Assembly: GCF_009758125.1 (NCBI RefSeq)
Contig: NZ_WRXO01000002.1
Coordinates: 186,001 to 250,000 of the forward strand
Length of the DNA stretch: 64,000 nucleotides
DNA from: Chitinophaga oryziterrae
GTDB lineage: Bacteria; Bacteroidota; Bacteroidia; Chitinophagales; Chitinophagaceae
Direction of reading: 5' to 3'
Shown here: one piece after another, positions 8,422 to 17,328 of the stretch
Numbering within the stretch: the first letter of the stretch is position 1
Layout: each line of letters begins with the position of its first letter
Position numbers and translations under genes: made by a program
The notes under the pieces: model-generated
What the model saw: only the letters and a program-made list of their open reading frames with translations
The model's database searches: none
Told to the model about the DNA's origin: nothing

Positions 8422-8856
8422 TTATAAGGTCAGTTTTTGTTTCCATGCTTCCGGCAGACGGCCTACTTTCCGTTCATTATAATCAAAGTAAATCATCCCT
8501 GATTTCGCCTCTGAAATAACGATTGTTTTATTTTCCCGCGTAGTAGTAATACGGTAATAGATATCAAATCCAAAGGAAGAGATATCACCTGTACCAACGG
8601 CGATATCAAAAATGTCCCCGTGAAAGCCTTCGCCTTTATATACTACGGCAGCATCCGCCATAATAAGTCCTAATCCTTTTTCTTTATCCAGCTCCTGGTA
8701 ACCCAGAGATGCCAGGAAGCGGATCCTTGCTTCGTGTATCAATGACAGGATGGAATCATTGCCCACATGCCCGCCATAATTTACATCTTTAATGGTTATC
8801 TGGATCTGTGTCGTAAAGCCCAGCTTTTCCGGGAGGTCTATTCTAACTCTAGCCAT
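8422..8856 (-). CDS. Hotdog-fold acyl-CoA thioesterase (4HBT)
   Basis: A 144-residue single-hotdog protein. The segment DVNYGGHVGNDSILSLIHEARIRFL resembles the YbgC/FadM-type 4HBT core, where a conserved Asp or Asn begins the long helix and the GGHVGN loop approaches the substrate. Family role: hydrolysis of acyl-CoA or acyl-ACP thioesters; the chain preference cannot be inferred. It directly abuts rdgB (no gap between rdgB stop and this ATG) and precedes the nitroreductase, forming a four-gene minus-strand run from 9942 to 7830. Confidence 0.83.
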   Translation of the reverse strand: MARVRIDLPEKLGFTTQIQITIKDVNYGGHVGNDSILSLIHEARIRFLASLGYQELDKEKGLGLIMADAAVVYKGEGFHGDIFDIAVGTGDISSFGFDIYYRITTTRENKTIVISEAKSGMIYFDYNERKVGRLPEAWKQKLTL

Positions 8857-9435
8857 TTAATTATTGTTTTTCAAAAAGTTAACCAGTTTATGAAATGCTT
8901 TTGCCCGGTGACTATACTGGTTTTTCTCAGTTATATCCATTTCTGCAAATGCTTTTGCCGCACCGTCCGGTATAAAGATGGGATCATATCCAAATCCTTT
9001 GCCACCTTTGCGTTCCGTCAATATCGTACCCGGACAGATCCCCTCAAACTGGTATTCTTTTCCTTCCAGGATAAGGGAGATAACGGTGCGGAACTGAGCT
9101 TTACGGTTGGAAGAACCGTCCAGCTCCTGCAATACTTTGCTGATATTGTCATCAGCAGATTTCTGTTCACCCGCATACCTGGCAGATAATACGCCCGGAG
9201 CACCGTGCAGGGCTGGTATTTCCAGGCCCGTATCTTCCGAAAAGCAATTTTTCCCCGTCATATTATTAATAGTAACGGATTTTTCTGTAGCATTGGCTTC
9301 GAGTGTATCATGAGGCTCCGGGATATCTATATCGATACCAGCTTCCTGCAGGGTGATAATGGAGAAGCTGTCTCCCAGTACGGCACGGATCTCTTTTACT
9401 TTATTCTCATTGTTGGTGGCAAATACAAGTGTCAT
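8857..9435 (-). CDS. rdgB: RdgB/HAM1 non-canonical purine NTP pyrophosphatase
   Basis: A 192-residue house-cleaning enzyme that hydrolyses ITP, dITP and XTP to monophosphates, keeping deaminated purines out of nucleic acids. Landmarks: N-terminal FATNNENKVKEI, the metal-site SEDTGLEIPALHGAPGVLSARYAG, and KGFGYDPIFIPDG and SHRAKAF near the C-terminus. Together these are unique to the Ham1 family. Length is typical. It sits between a HolD-like gene (9 nt upstream) and the thioesterase (adjacent) on the minus strand. Confidence 0.95.
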   Translation of the reverse strand: MTLVFATNNENKVKEIRAVLGDSFSIITLQEAGIDIDIPEPHDTLEANATEKSVTINNMTGKNCFSEDTGLEIPALHGAPGVLSARYAGEQKSADDNISKVLQELDGSSNRKAQFRTVISLILEGKEYQFEGICPGTILTERKGGKGFGYDPIFIPDGAAKAFAEMDITEKNQYSHRAKAFHKLVNFLKNNN

Positions 9436-9444
9436 CGCAATTAT

Positions 9445-9942
9445 TTAAACATTCAGGAGCTGTTTCAGGCCCGTCCATAATTTTCCTTTCAGGACCTTAT
9501 CCTGGGAAATATCTAAAAAGGCATCGGAGTACAGTAGCTGGCAGCCGCTTACCTGCATCACCTGGTAAGTAGGAAAAGTCTCCAGGCCCAGGCTGGCAGG
9601 AGATATCCCGAACAGTACGCACTGTTTCATGGGAACAGCGGCCTGCCATGCTGTAAAGGGCATTGCAGGATATTGTGATATATTTATGAGTGCAATGTCC
9701 TGCATACCTAGTTTACAGGCATTTAAGATATTGGTGAGGAGATTAAATAATTCATCGTTTAAATATGCCTCACTTTCGTTTTGTATTAACAGAGTTATGT
9801 TTTTTTGATTTTCTCCTAAAAATTTCACCTTAGGAGGCGCTTCCTGTACTTTTGGCGCAGGACTGTTTTTCCCCGGAACAATCGGCTGGGTATATATCCT
9901 GGCTAACAGATAAGGGTCCAGTTGAACCTGATCAAGAGACAT
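9445..9942 (-). CDS. Conserved hypothetical, possible HolD-like (DNA pol III psi) fold
   Basis: A 165-residue protein without signal peptide or membrane helix. N-terminal DPYLLARIYTQPIV is followed by a proline-rich linker, then KNITLLIQNE...FNLLTNILNACKLGMQDIALINIS, and a C-terminus YSDAFLDISQDKVLKGKLWTGLKQLLNV. The ILNACKL...DIALIN core and the terminal K-LW-LK pattern resemble the shortened uracil-glycosylase-like fold of the DNA polymerase III psi subunit. This is an impression from pattern, not a demonstrated match. It heads the minus-strand operon with rdgB, another nucleotide/DNA-maintenance gene, and is divergent from ilvE. Confidence 0.5.
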   Translation of the reverse strand: MSLDQVQLDPYLLARIYTQPIVPGKNSPAPKVQEAPPKVKFLGENQKNITLLIQNESEAYLNDELFNLLTNILNACKLGMQDIALINISQYPAMPFTAWQAAVPMKQCVLFGISPASLGLETFPTYQVMQVSGCQLLYSDAFLDISQDKVLKGKLWTGLKQLLNV

Positions 9943-10113
9943 AAGTGTATAGTTTTAAATAAATGTAAAGGTCCCGCTTGGGGAAAAAACAGTTTATTTG
10001 CATTTCGCAGTGAGCAAATGTAAGTGTATTCAATTTTAGATTCACGATTTCCGACTTTAGATTTGAAATCTTCACGGTTAAGAAAAACATCAAAACAAAA
10101 CTAATTAAGTCTC

Positions 10114-11232
10114 ATGATGGCAGTAGATCATCCAACAACAAACACCGTTCGGGAGGAAGCTTTAAAGAAAATAAAGCTGAACCTGACGAAAGAAAGCAGG
10201 ATAGGCGAAATTGATTTCAACAACCTGCAATTCGGTAAGAAATATGCAGACCATATGCTGGTAGCAGATTTCGATGGGCAGGAATGGAAGAACGCAGAGA
10301 TACTGCCTTTCCAGCATTTGTCGGTAAGTCCGTCCAATGCCGCCTGGCATTACGGGCAGGCCATTTTTGAGGGAATCAAGGCGTATAAGGACCAGGAAGG
10401 AGAACCTATGATTTTCCGTCCGTATGATAACTATGCGCGTTTCAATATCTCTGCAGAAAGGATGGGTATGCCATCTGTACCTGAATGGTTGTTTATTGGC
10501 GGGATGGACCTGTTGATCGATGCAGACCGTAAATGGGTGCCTGCCAACCAGGGCAGTTCTTTGTACCTGCGTCCTTTTATGATCGCTGCCGATGAGTTTA
10601 TTGGTGTAAAACCTTCTGATACATATAAGTTTGTTATTATAACATCTCCGTCAGGTCCTTATTTTAATAAGCCTATCAAACTGCTGGTGCAGGATAAATA
10701 TATACGGGCCTTTCCCGGAGGCGTAGGATATGCCAAAGCCGCCGGTAACTATGGTGGCGCCATGTACCCTACCATGCAGGCTAAAAAACAGGGGTATGAC
10801 CAAATATTGTGGGTAGATGGGGCAGCGTTCAAAAATCTGCAGGAGTGTGGTACCATGAACGTATTTGTGATCATTGGTAATAAAGCTATTACACCTGATC
10901 TGACTCAGGGAACTATCCTGGCAGGAGTAACCAGGGCCAGTGTGATGGATATTTTAACGGATATGGGACTCACAGTAGAGGAAAGACCTATCTCTATAGA
11001 AGAGGTGGTAGCTGCCTGGAAAGATGGCAGCCTGAAGGAAGTATTTGGTACCGGTACGGCTTCCAGCGTAGCTTACGTAGAGCAGCTGGACTACAAGGAA
11101 AACCTGATTAAGCTGGATACTACCAAATATTCTGTAGGAGCGGAAGTGATTGAGCGTCTGGATGCTATACGCACCGGCAGGGCAGAAGATACCCGTAACT
11201 GGAATTATAAAGTAGGAAGTAGCGCGCTTTAA
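10114..11232 (+). CDS. ilvE: Branched-chain amino acid aminotransferase
   Basis: A 372-residue PLP enzyme of fold type IV that interconverts Val/Leu/Ile and their 2-keto acids. Visible: LSVSPSNAAWHYGQAIFEGIKAYKD (family N-terminal core), LYLRPFMIA, GGVGYAKAAGNYGGAMYPTMQAKKQGYDQILWVDG (the PLP-lysine segment, K in the KAAGNY region), and EVFGTGTASSVAYVEQL for phosphate binding. Length fits the eukaryote-like BCAT subgroup common in Bacteroidota. A second ATG follows immediately at 10117; either could start translation. It is divergently transcribed from the HolD-like gene and 15 nt ahead of a small hypothetical. Confidence 0.95.
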   Translation: MMAVDHPTTNTVREEALKKIKLNLTKESRIGEIDFNNLQFGKKYADHMLVADFDGQEWKNAEILPFQHLSVSPSNAAWHYGQAIFEGIKAYKDQEGEPMIFRPYDNYARFNISAERMGMPSVPEWLFIGGMDLLIDADRKWVPANQGSSLYLRPFMIAADEFIGVKPSDTYKFVIITSPSGPYFNKPIKLLVQDKYIRAFPGGVGYAKAAGNYGGAMYPTMQAKKQGYDQILWVDGAAFKNLQECGTMNVFVIIGNKAITPDLTQGTILAGVTRASVMDILTDMGLTVEERPISIEEVVAAWKDGSLKEVFGTGTASSVAYVEQLDYKENLIKLDTTKYSVGAEVIERLDAIRTGRAEDTRNWNYKVGSSAL

Positions 11233-11247
11233 TCTATCTTTATACGC

Positions 11248-11556
11248 ATGACACTTGCAGATTTTATAACATCTCTGAGTCTGGAAGCGCCGCCACAAGG
11301 GCTGTCGTCTTATTCCCGGGCACTCTGGTGGGATGGAAAAGGTAACTGGCAGAAGGCACATGATATTATAGAGGACCTGGGTGATGATACAGCAGCCTGG
11401 GTACATGCCTACCTTCACAGGAAGGAGGGCGATAATGGAAATGCCCGATACTGGTACGCACGTGCGGGGCGAAAGATGCCTGAAATTCCTTTAAAGGAGG
11501 AGTGGGAGGTGATAGTGAAAGCGCTGAATAGCGAGAGACCGGAAAAAAATGTTTAA
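11248..11556 (+). CDS. Conserved hypothetical protein, 102 residues
   Basis: A small soluble acidic protein beginning MTLADFITSLSLEAPPQGLSS, with an internal ALWWDGKGNWQKAHDIIEDL and AYLHRKEGDNGNARYWYARAG. The alternating helices read like one or two degenerate TPR/SEL-type helical hairpins. It follows ilvE by 15 nt and is likely co-transcribed with it. The rpsL promoter begins only 6 nt past its stop. Similar stand-alone proteins occur in Bacteroidota, but I cannot assign a function. Confidence 0.7.
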   Translation: MTLADFITSLSLEAPPQGLSSYSRALWWDGKGNWQKAHDIIEDLGDDTAAWVHAYLHRKEGDNGNARYWYARAGRKMPEIPLKEEWEVIVKALNSERPEKNV

Positions 11557-11562
11557 AACATT

Positions 11563-11592
11563 TTGTTATTAACACAGAGAAGTATACCTTTG
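11563..11592 (+). promoter_or_regulatory. Promoter of rpsL operon (Bacteroidota type)
   Basis: -33 TTG at 11563-11565 and -7 TACCTTTG at 11585-11592 with a 19-nt spacer, a textbook TTG-N19-TAnnTTTG promoter. The next bases, CCCTCCCAAATT, recur after the fusA and rpsJ promoters. Confidence 0.85.
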
Positions 11593-11661
11593 CCCTCCCA
11601 AATTCCCATTCTGGGTGATTTGGATGTCATTGTAAACCGACAGAAAAAAAAACTAGGTAGA

Positions 11662-12042
11662 ATGCCTACTATACAGCAATTAGTAAGAAAAGGAAGAGAA
11701 ATTATCCGGGCTAAATCCAAGTCCAGGGCTTTAGATAGCTGTCCGCAGCGCCGTGGTGTATGTACACGTGTGTACACTACTACTCCTAAGAAGCCTAACT
11801 CTGCACTACGTAAAGTAGCGAAGGTGCGTTTGACGAATAAAGTGGAAGTGATCGCTTACATTCCGGGTGAAGGGCACAATCTGCAGGAACACTCTATCGT
11901 GTTGATTCGCGGTGGTAGGGTAAAAGACTTGCCAGGTGTGCGTTACCATATAGTACGTGGATCTCTGGATACTGCCGGTGTAAAGGATAGGAAGCAGAGC
12001 CGTTCCAAGTATGGTACGAAAAAGGAAAAGGCTAAGAAATAA
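11662..12042 (+). CDS. rpsL: 30S ribosomal protein S12
   Basis: A 126-residue decoding-centre protein starting [33 protein letters not shown] holds the lysines whose mutation gives streptomycin resistance; they are wild-type here. [14 protein letters not shown] contains the Asp that can be methylthiolated and the second resistance site. Upstream in-frame codons overlap the promoter and leader, so the ATG at 11662 is the start. First gene of the str operon with rpsG. Confidence 0.98.
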   Translation: MPTIQQLVRKGREIIRAKSKSRALDSCPQRRGVCTRVYTTTPKKPNSALRKVAKVRLTNKVEVIAYIPGEGHNLQEHSIVLIRGGRVKDLPGVRYHIVRGSLDTAGVKDRKQSRSKYGTKKEKAKK

Positions 12043-12076
12043 TACATTATAAAAAAGTTGAAATCTTTCAGATAAA

Positions 12077-12544
12077 ATGAGAAAGCAAGCTGCAAAAAAG
12101 ATGCCTTTGGCTCCGGATCCGCGCTTTAACGACAAACAGGTAACACGGTTTGTTAACAACGTGATGGAACAGGGCAAAAAAAGCATTGCCTTTAGGATAT
12201 TTTATGATGCGATCGACAGAGTAAGCCAGATGACCGGTGATAACGGTTACGAGGTTTGGAAGAAAGCTCTGGTGAACGTAACTCCTGCCGTAGAAGTTAG
12301 AAGCCGTCGTATCGGTGGTGCTACCTTCCAGATCCCTGCTGAGGTTCGTCCTGACAGGAAGATCTCCCTGTGTATGAAATGGTTGATCCGTTTCGCAGGT
12401 GAAAGGAATGGTAAGAGCATGGCTGAGAAGCTGGCTAGCGAAATCGTAGCTGCAAGCAAAGGTGAAGGTGCTGCTTTCAAAAAGAAAGAAGATACCCACC
12501 GTATGGCAGAAGCTAACAAGGCATTCTCTCACTTCAGGATTTAA
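12077..12544 (+). CDS. rpsG: 30S ribosomal protein S7
   Basis: A 155-residue primary 16S rRNA binder that organises the 30S head. MRKQAAKKMPLAPDPRFNDKQVTRFVN and the VEVRSRRIGGATFQIPAEVRPDR motif are diagnostic, and length is normal. It lies 34 nt after rpsL and is followed by a strong terminator, so fusA is transcribed separately from its own promoter. Confidence 0.98.
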   Translation: MRKQAAKKMPLAPDPRFNDKQVTRFVNNVMEQGKKSIAFRIFYDAIDRVSQMTGDNGYEVWKKALVNVTPAVEVRSRRIGGATFQIPAEVRPDRKISLCMKWLIRFAGERNGKSMAEKLASEIVAASKGEGAAFKKKEDTHRMAEANKAFSHFRI

Positions 12545-12582
12545 AATCTCCTGCCGCTAAGGTAGATGGTTTATAAAGATAT

Positions 12583-12625
12583 AAGGGAAACATCCCGGGA
12601 TAACCCCGGGGTGTTTCCCTTTTTA
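12583..12625 (+). terminator. Rho-independent terminator of rpsL-rpsG
   Basis: AAGGGAAACA...TGTTTCCCTT enclosing the GC-rich TCCCGGGA/CCCCGGGG step, followed by TTTTT. It separates rpsG from fusA. Confidence 0.88.
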
Positions 12626-12655
12626 TATGCCTGAAAGAAACCACTTTTTGAGGGG

Positions 12656-12699
12656 CTCCTTCATATCTCCTTCATGTCTCCTTCATGTCTCCTTCATAC
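12656..12699. repeat. Four tandem copies of an 11-bp unit, CTCCTTCATRY
   Basis: CTCCTTCATAT, CTCCTTCATGT, CTCCTTCATGT and CTCCTTCATAC follow one another without gaps. The period is close to one helical turn, so all copies face the same side of the DNA. Located about 200 bp upstream of the fusA start. Possibly an activator array or a simple replication-slippage repeat. Confidence 0.75.
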
Positions 12700-12743
12700 C
12701 TGAAGCATGGATGATCCATGTCTCACCCATATTAACCGCGCAC

Positions 12744-12762
12744 TTGTCGCTGTGAGCGACAA
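12744..12762. repeat. 8-bp perfect inverted repeat upstream of fusA
   Basis: TTGTCGCT-GTG-AGCGACAA, with no T run after it. It sits about 95 bp upstream of the fusA -7 box and could be an operator or a small RNA hairpin. Confidence 0.5.
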
Positions 12763-12854
12763 CCGGTTTGTAATGAAAATGTAATTGTTGACGAAAGCCG
12801 GAGAAAATAACAATTTGGCAAAACAGGACGTTTTATTTATTGGTAAATAATAGT

Positions 12855-12862
12855 TACCTTTG
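12855..12862 (+). promoter_or_regulatory. fusA promoter -7 box
   Basis: TACCTTTG followed by CCCCCCAAATT, nearly the same core and initial transcribed bases as at rpsL and rpsJ. No TTG occurs at the ideal distance, so the -33 element is weak. Confidence 0.7.
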
Positions 12863-12901
12863 CCCCCCAAATTGTATTATATACAGTCATTTTAATATTA
12901 T

Positions 12902-15049
12902 ATGGCAGACTTAAGATTTCAGAGAAACTTTGGTATTGCGGCGCACATTGATGCGGGTAAAACCACTACCACAGAGCGTATCCTGTATTACACAGGTAAA
13001 TCCCACAAAATTGGGGAAGTGCACGAAGGTGCTGCCACCATGGACTGGATGGCACAGGAGCAGGAGAGAGGTATTACCATTACATCTGCTGCGACTACTT
13101 GTTTCTGGAAATTCCCAACCTTACAGGGAAAGATTCAGCCAGATTCAAAAGAGTATAAATTTAACATCATTGATACTCCCGGTCACGTGGACTTTACCGT
13201 AGAGGTAGAACGTTCCCTGCGTGTACTGGATGGTCTGGTAGCGTTGTTCTGCGCCGTATCCGGTGTTGAACCTCAGTCTGAAACCGTTTGGCGTCAGGCT
13301 AACCGTTACCGCGTACCCCGTATCGGTTTCGTTAACAAAATGGACCGCTCCGGTGCTGACTTCCTGAACGTGGTAAAACAGGTGAAGGAAATGTTAGGTG
13401 CTAATCCTGTTCCCCTGATGCTGCCTATCGGCGCTGAAGATACCTTCAAAGGTGTGGTTGACCTGATCACTATGAAAGGTATTATCTGGGATGAAGAAGG
13501 TAAAGGTGCTACCTACCAGGAAATCGAAATTCCTGCGGACATGAAGGACGAAGCAGAAGAGTGGAGAGCTAAACTCGTAGAATCAGTTGCTGATTATGAC
13601 GAGAAGCTGTTGGAGAAATTCTTTGAAGATCCTAACTCAATTACTGAAGACGAAATTCACGAAGCAATCCGTAAGGCTACTATCGACATCGCGATCATTC
13701 CGATGTTGTGCGGTTCTTCCTTCAAGAACAAAGGTGTACAGAAAATGCTGGATGCCGTTTGCCGTTACCTGCCTTCTCCAATGGATATCGATGCTGTAAA
13801 AGGAACTAATCCTGACAATGGCGAAGAAATCGAACGTAAACCAGATGCTAAAGAACCATTCGCAGCACTGGCCTTTAAGATCATGACCGATCCTTTCGTA
13901 GGTCGTCTTGCATTCTTCCGGGCTTACTCTGGTCACCTGGATGCTGGTTCTTATGTACTGAATACACGTACAGGTAAGAACGAGCGTATCAGCCGTATCA
14001 TGCAGATGCACGCCAACAAGCAGAACCCTATCGATTTCATCGAAGCCGGTGATATCGGAGCTGCTGTAGGTTTTAAAGATATCAAAACAGGTGATACCCT
14101 GTGTAACGAAGATCATCCGATTATTCTGGAATCAATGACCTTCCCTGAGCCTGTAATACACATCGCCATCGAGCCTAAAACACAGGCAGATATGGATAAG
14201 ATGGGTATGTCAATCGCTAAATTGGTAGAAGAAGATCCTACCCTGAGAGCGAGAACAGACGAAGAAACCGGCCAGACCATCCTCAGCGGTATGGGTGAAC
14301 TTCACCTGGAAATCATCGTTGACCGTATGCGTCGCGAGTTCAAGGTAGAAGTTAACCAGGGTGCGCCACAAGTAGCATTCAAAGAAGCACTGACTACCAC
14401 CATCGAACACCGCGAAGTGTACAAGAAACAAACAGGTGGTCGTGGTAAATTCGCGGACATCCAGGTTACGATCGGACCTGCTGACGCTGAATGGCTGAAA
14501 GAAAATGACGGTAAATCATTCCAGTTCGTGAACGATATCTTTGGAGGATCTATCCCTAAAGAATTCATCCCTTCTGTACAGAAAGGTTTCGAACAATCCA
14601 TGAACAATGGTGTATTAGCTGGCTATCCTCTGGATAATCTGAAAGTACGTCTGTTTGATGGTTCCTTCCACCAGGTTGACTCCGATGCTATGTCATTTGA
14701 GTTATGTGCTAAATCTGCTTTCCGTGAGGCCGGTAAAAAAGCCAAACCAGTTTTACTGGAACCAATCATGAAAGTGGAAGTACAGACGCCTGACCAATAC
14801 ATGGGTGATGTTACAGGTGACCTGAACCGTCGTCGTGGTATGCTGGAAGGTATGGAAATGAGAAATGGTGTACAGGTAATCAAGGCTAAAGTGCCATTGA
14901 AAGAAATGTTCGGTTATGTAACCCAGCTTCGTTCAATGTCATCTGGTCGTGCATCTTCTATCATGGAGTTCTCTCACTATTCACCTGCTCCTAACAGCAT
15001 CGCTGAAGAGGAAATAGCAAAAGTGAAAGGTAAAGTGAACGCAGACTAA
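12902..15049 (+). CDS. fusA: Elongation factor G
   Basis: A 715-residue translocase GTPase. G1 is [15 protein letters not shown], the switch II region contains [17 protein letters not shown] and G4 is NKMDRSGAD. The EF-G domains II-V follow, ending in [22 protein letters not shown]. Full length, with the DRH-type translocation sequence and no insertion. It is in the str cluster after rpsG but has its own promoter and terminator. No tuf gene follows; instead a glycan/OMP island lies between fusA and rpsJ. Confidence 0.98.
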   Translation: MADLRFQRNFGIAAHIDAGKTTTTERILYYTGKSHKIGEVHEGAATMDWMAQEQERGITITSAATTCFWKFPTLQGKIQPDSKEYKFNIIDTPGHVDFTVEVERSLRVLDGLVALFCAVSGVEPQSETVWRQANRYRVPRIGFVNKMDRSGADFLNVVKQVKEMLGANPVPLMLPIGAEDTFKGVVDLITMKGIIWDEEGKGATYQEIEIPADMKDEAEEWRAKLVESVADYDEKLLEKFFEDPNSITEDEIHEAIRKATIDIAIIPMLCGSSFKNKGVQKMLDAVCRYLPSPMDIDAVKGTNPDNGEEIERKPDAKEPFAALAFKIMTDPFVGRLAFFRAYSGHLDAGSYVLNTRTGKNERISRIMQMHANKQNPIDFIEAGDIGAAVGFKDIKTGDTLCNEDHPIILESMTFPEPVIHIAIEPKTQADMDKMGMSIAKLVEEDPTLRARTDEETGQTILSGMGELHLEIIVDRMRREFKVEVNQGAPQVAFKEALTTTIEHREVYKKQTGGRGKFADIQVTIGPADAEWLKENDGKSFQFVNDIFGGSIPKEFIPSVQKGFEQSMNNGVLAGYPLDNLKVRLFDGSFHQVDSDAMSFELCAKSAFREAGKKAKPVLLEPIMKVEVQTPDQYMGDVTGDLNRRRGMLEGMEMRNGVQVIKAKVPLKEMFGYVTQLRSMSSGRASSIMEFSHYSPAPNSIAEEEIAKVKGKVNAD

Positions 15050-15074
15050 CTCTGAATACGTTCTAAATTTATAT

Positions 15075-15110
15075 GGTCCGTCCTGCTTTATGCTGGACGG
15101 ACTTTTTTTT
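15075..15110 (+). terminator. Rho-independent terminator of fusA
   Basis: GTCCGTCC...GGACGGAC stem with a loop of about 9 nt and eight Ts. Ends the str cluster. Confidence 0.92.
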
Positions 15111-15210
15111 GTTAGTCTCCCACCTTAAAAACAGCTTAAGAAATGATTAATAATTGATTAATCCCCTGCAGAGCCTGTAACTTCTTTCGTAATATCGCGT
15201 TTTATAAAGT

Positions 15211-15250
15211 GTTAATTAGTGTTAACTACCGTTAAATACTGTTAAATTAC
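15211..15250. repeat. Four tandem copies of a 10-bp unit, GTTAAnTAnn
   Basis: GTTAATTAGT, GTTAACTACC, GTTAAATACT and GTTAAATTAC are head to tail with no spacer, 30 bp before the GT87-like gene start. A period of 10 bp keeps the GTTAA cores on one DNA face, which suits a multi-site regulator. No regulator is identified. Confidence 0.7.
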
Positions 15251-15280
15251 ATTTTCTAAGTAACTGATACCTATATCTGT

Positions 15281-16453
15281 ATGGTTTTTATTACACCTTC
15301 CGTTAAGCGACCTGCACTATTCTCCAGGATAATGCACCCGCTTACTATTGGAATCATATATATGCTCATAACGATCATATTGTATGTACAGGCGATTCTG
15401 ACAGAACGGTACAATAATTTTGTCATCTTCCGGGCTTCTTTTTATCATCTTATTCATGGGATGCCATTATATCAATTGTATCCGGCCGAATATTACGATT
15501 ACTTCCTATACCATCCCTCTTTTCCTATACTATTTGCGCCCTTTGCAATATTGCCGAAAGAGATAGGATTACTATGTTGGTTGCTGGCAAGTACAGCCCT
15601 GTTCCTGTACACATTGCGTAAGTTGCCACTGGAGGTAAGCGTAAAGTCCTCCATAAGCTGGTTCCTGCTTATAGAGCTAAGTAATGCTATACAGTCAGAG
15701 CAGACTAATCCTGCTGTTGCAGCCTTTATGCTACTCACAGTAATCCATCTGCAAAGAGGGCAGTCTTTCCGTGCAGCGCTTTTCGCCAGTCTGGGCTTCT
15801 TCATAAAAGGCTATGGAGCTATCGTTGCGCTGGCGTTTCTCTTTTTTCCACGTAAAGGCGCCTTTATTGGATGGAGCCTGTTCTGTGGTATTATAGGCTC
15901 GGCTTTGCCACTACTTTTTATCTCTCCTGCACAATTGTTACAGCATTATACTGATTGGGGACAGCTATTAACAAGTTCTACTATAAAAGAAGACGGTTCT
16001 TTACTGGGCATGTTACATGTAATGCTGGGTTTAGGCCCGGCATTGATTGCCGGTTTTGATAAGATGATGCTTTGCCTTGCAGTCATCGGCTTATTGTATG
16101 CGTTGATTTGCGGGTATTTAAAACCAACACCGGTATATCCCTGGTTGCTCACCACATACCTGCTTATATGGGTGGTTATATTTAATCAGAGTACAGAAGC
16201 TCCAACCTACATAATTGCCATGACAGGTGTAGGTATAGGCTGTTATATGATGCCATTGCAACAAAGGTGGCGGAATATATTACTCTGGTCGGCTTTCATC
16301 ATTGTATCACTATCTCCCACTGATCTTATTCCCCGCTGTATTAATCAATATGCTATTGCCTGGCACGTAAAAGCGTTGCCTTGTGCTGTTGTACTTCTTT
16401 TTTTACAGGCAGCTATAGGGGGACTGAAAATATCTACCGTTTTTAAAAAGTAA
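15281..16453 (+). CDS. GT87-like polytopic membrane glycosyltransferase (DUF2029)
   Basis: A 390-residue integral membrane protein with about nine to ten hydrophobic helices. The loop LYQLYPAEYYDYFLYHPSFPILFAPFAILP after the first helices, with acidic residues followed by a YHP-PxF-P pattern, is characteristic of GT87/DUF2029 polyprenyl-phosphate-mannose-dependent transferases. FFIKGYGAIVALAFLFFPRKG is a further family-like segment. Expected role: adding a hexose to a lipid-linked or envelope glycan on the periplasmic face. The following GT2, similar to polyprenyl-phosphate hexose synthases, could supply the lipid-linked sugar donor. It is the first gene of the insert between fusA and rpsJ. 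Confidence 0.72.
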   Translation: MVFITPSVKRPALFSRIMHPLTIGIIYMLITIILYVQAILTERYNNFVIFRASFYHLIHGMPLYQLYPAEYYDYFLYHPSFPILFAPFAILPKEIGLLCWLLASTALFLYTLRKLPLEVSVKSSISWFLLIELSNAIQSEQTNPAVAAFMLLTVIHLQRGQSFRAALFASLGFFIKGYGAIVALAFLFFPRKGAFIGWSLFCGIIGSALPLLFISPAQLLQHYTDWGQLLTSSTIKEDGSLLGMLHVMLGLGPALIAGFDKMMLCLAVIGLLYALICGYLKPTPVYPWLLTTYLLIWVVIFNQSTEAPTYIIAMTGVGIGCYMMPLQQRWRNILLWSAFIIVSLSPTDLIPRCINQYAIAWHVKALPCAVVLLFLQAAIGGLKISTVFKK

Positions 16454-16556
16454 AGTAGTGTAGCATAGACACATATATATTATAAGAGGATTAAAATTTA
16501 TTAATTAACTGACCGTTCCAACGGAGCAGAACGGGGGTGGTATGTAAAAATACGTT

Positions 16557-17327
16557 ATGTCTGAACAGCTGTTTATTAAACATGTAACTGTTGGTACAAA
16601 ACCTAGGTACAAACAGGTAATGACCTCGGGATTTGATCTCATTTTACCATGCTTTAATCCTCCTGAGGGCTGGGTAAAAACATTGGAACATCATTTTACT
16701 GAATTGGTTAACATCATGGAAAATGTCCCCGTACAGTTGATTGTGGTCAATGATGGATCGGTCAGGAATTTTGGTCCCGTTGAAATTACTGCACTGCGAA
16801 AGGCAATACCTGATATCATTATTGTTGATAATCTGGTGAACAGGGGAAAAGGTTATGCAGTAAGGGAAGGTGTCAGGAGAGGCTGGTATGATTTTCAGAT
16901 CTATACAGACCTGGATTTTCCTTTTGGAACAACGGTGCTGAAACAGGTATACATGCAGTTGATAGAAGGCGCAGATATCGTTGCAGGAGAAAGAGGCAAA
17001 CTGTACCTGGAGGTATTACCAATGAAAAGGAAAATTGTCACATTGATCAGCCGGATATTGAACAGGCATATTTTAGGTTTAAAAGTAGGAGACGCACAGG
17101 CCGGTCTTAAAGGCGTTAACTATAATGGACGGCAGCTATTGTTAGCTACACAAATAGACGGGTTTCTGTATGACAGCGAATTTATTCATAAAGCATCTAA
17201 ATTATCAGGATTAAATATTACAGCTGTTGATATTACATGCAGACCTGAAATTAATTTCTCCTCTTTTGGTCTAAGATTGTTATGCCGCGAATTATTGAAT
17301 TATATCTCTATATTAAAATCAAAGTAA
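16557..17327 (+). CDS. Glycosyltransferase family 2, polyprenyl-phosphate hexose synthase-like
   Basis: A 256-residue GT-A enzyme without membrane helix. LILPCFNPPEGW opens the nucleotide-binding fold, VVNDGS (residues 63-68) is the conserved NDGS, NRGKGYAVREGV is the family substrate loop, and YTDLDFPFG gives the metal-binding D118/D120. The arrangement matches dolichyl/undecaprenyl-phosphate mannose or glucose synthases. It probably makes the lipid-P-sugar used by the GT87-like neighbour (inference). The ATG at 16557 is 103 nt after that gene; its stop is 1 nt before the deacetylase start. Confidence 0.85.
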   Translation: MSEQLFIKHVTVGTKPRYKQVMTSGFDLILPCFNPPEGWVKTLEHHFTELVNIMENVPVQLIVVNDGSVRNFGPVEITALRKAIPDIIIVDNLVNRGKGYAVREGVRRGWYDFQIYTDLDFPFGTTVLKQVYMQLIEGADIVAGERGKLYLEVLPMKRKIVTLISRILNRHILGLKVGDAQAGLKGVNYNGRQLLLATQIDGFLYDSEFIHKASKLSGLNITAVDITCRPEINFSSFGLRLLCRELLNYISILKSK

Positions 17328-17328
17328 A

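Larger units (their letters stand above)
12545..12901. other. 357-bp rpsG-fusA intergenic region
   Basis: No gene is visible. It holds the rpsL-rpsG terminator (12583-12625), a fourfold 11-bp direct repeat (12656-12699), an 8-bp perfect inverted repeat (12744-12762) and the fusA promoter box (12855-12862). Confidence 0.8.
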
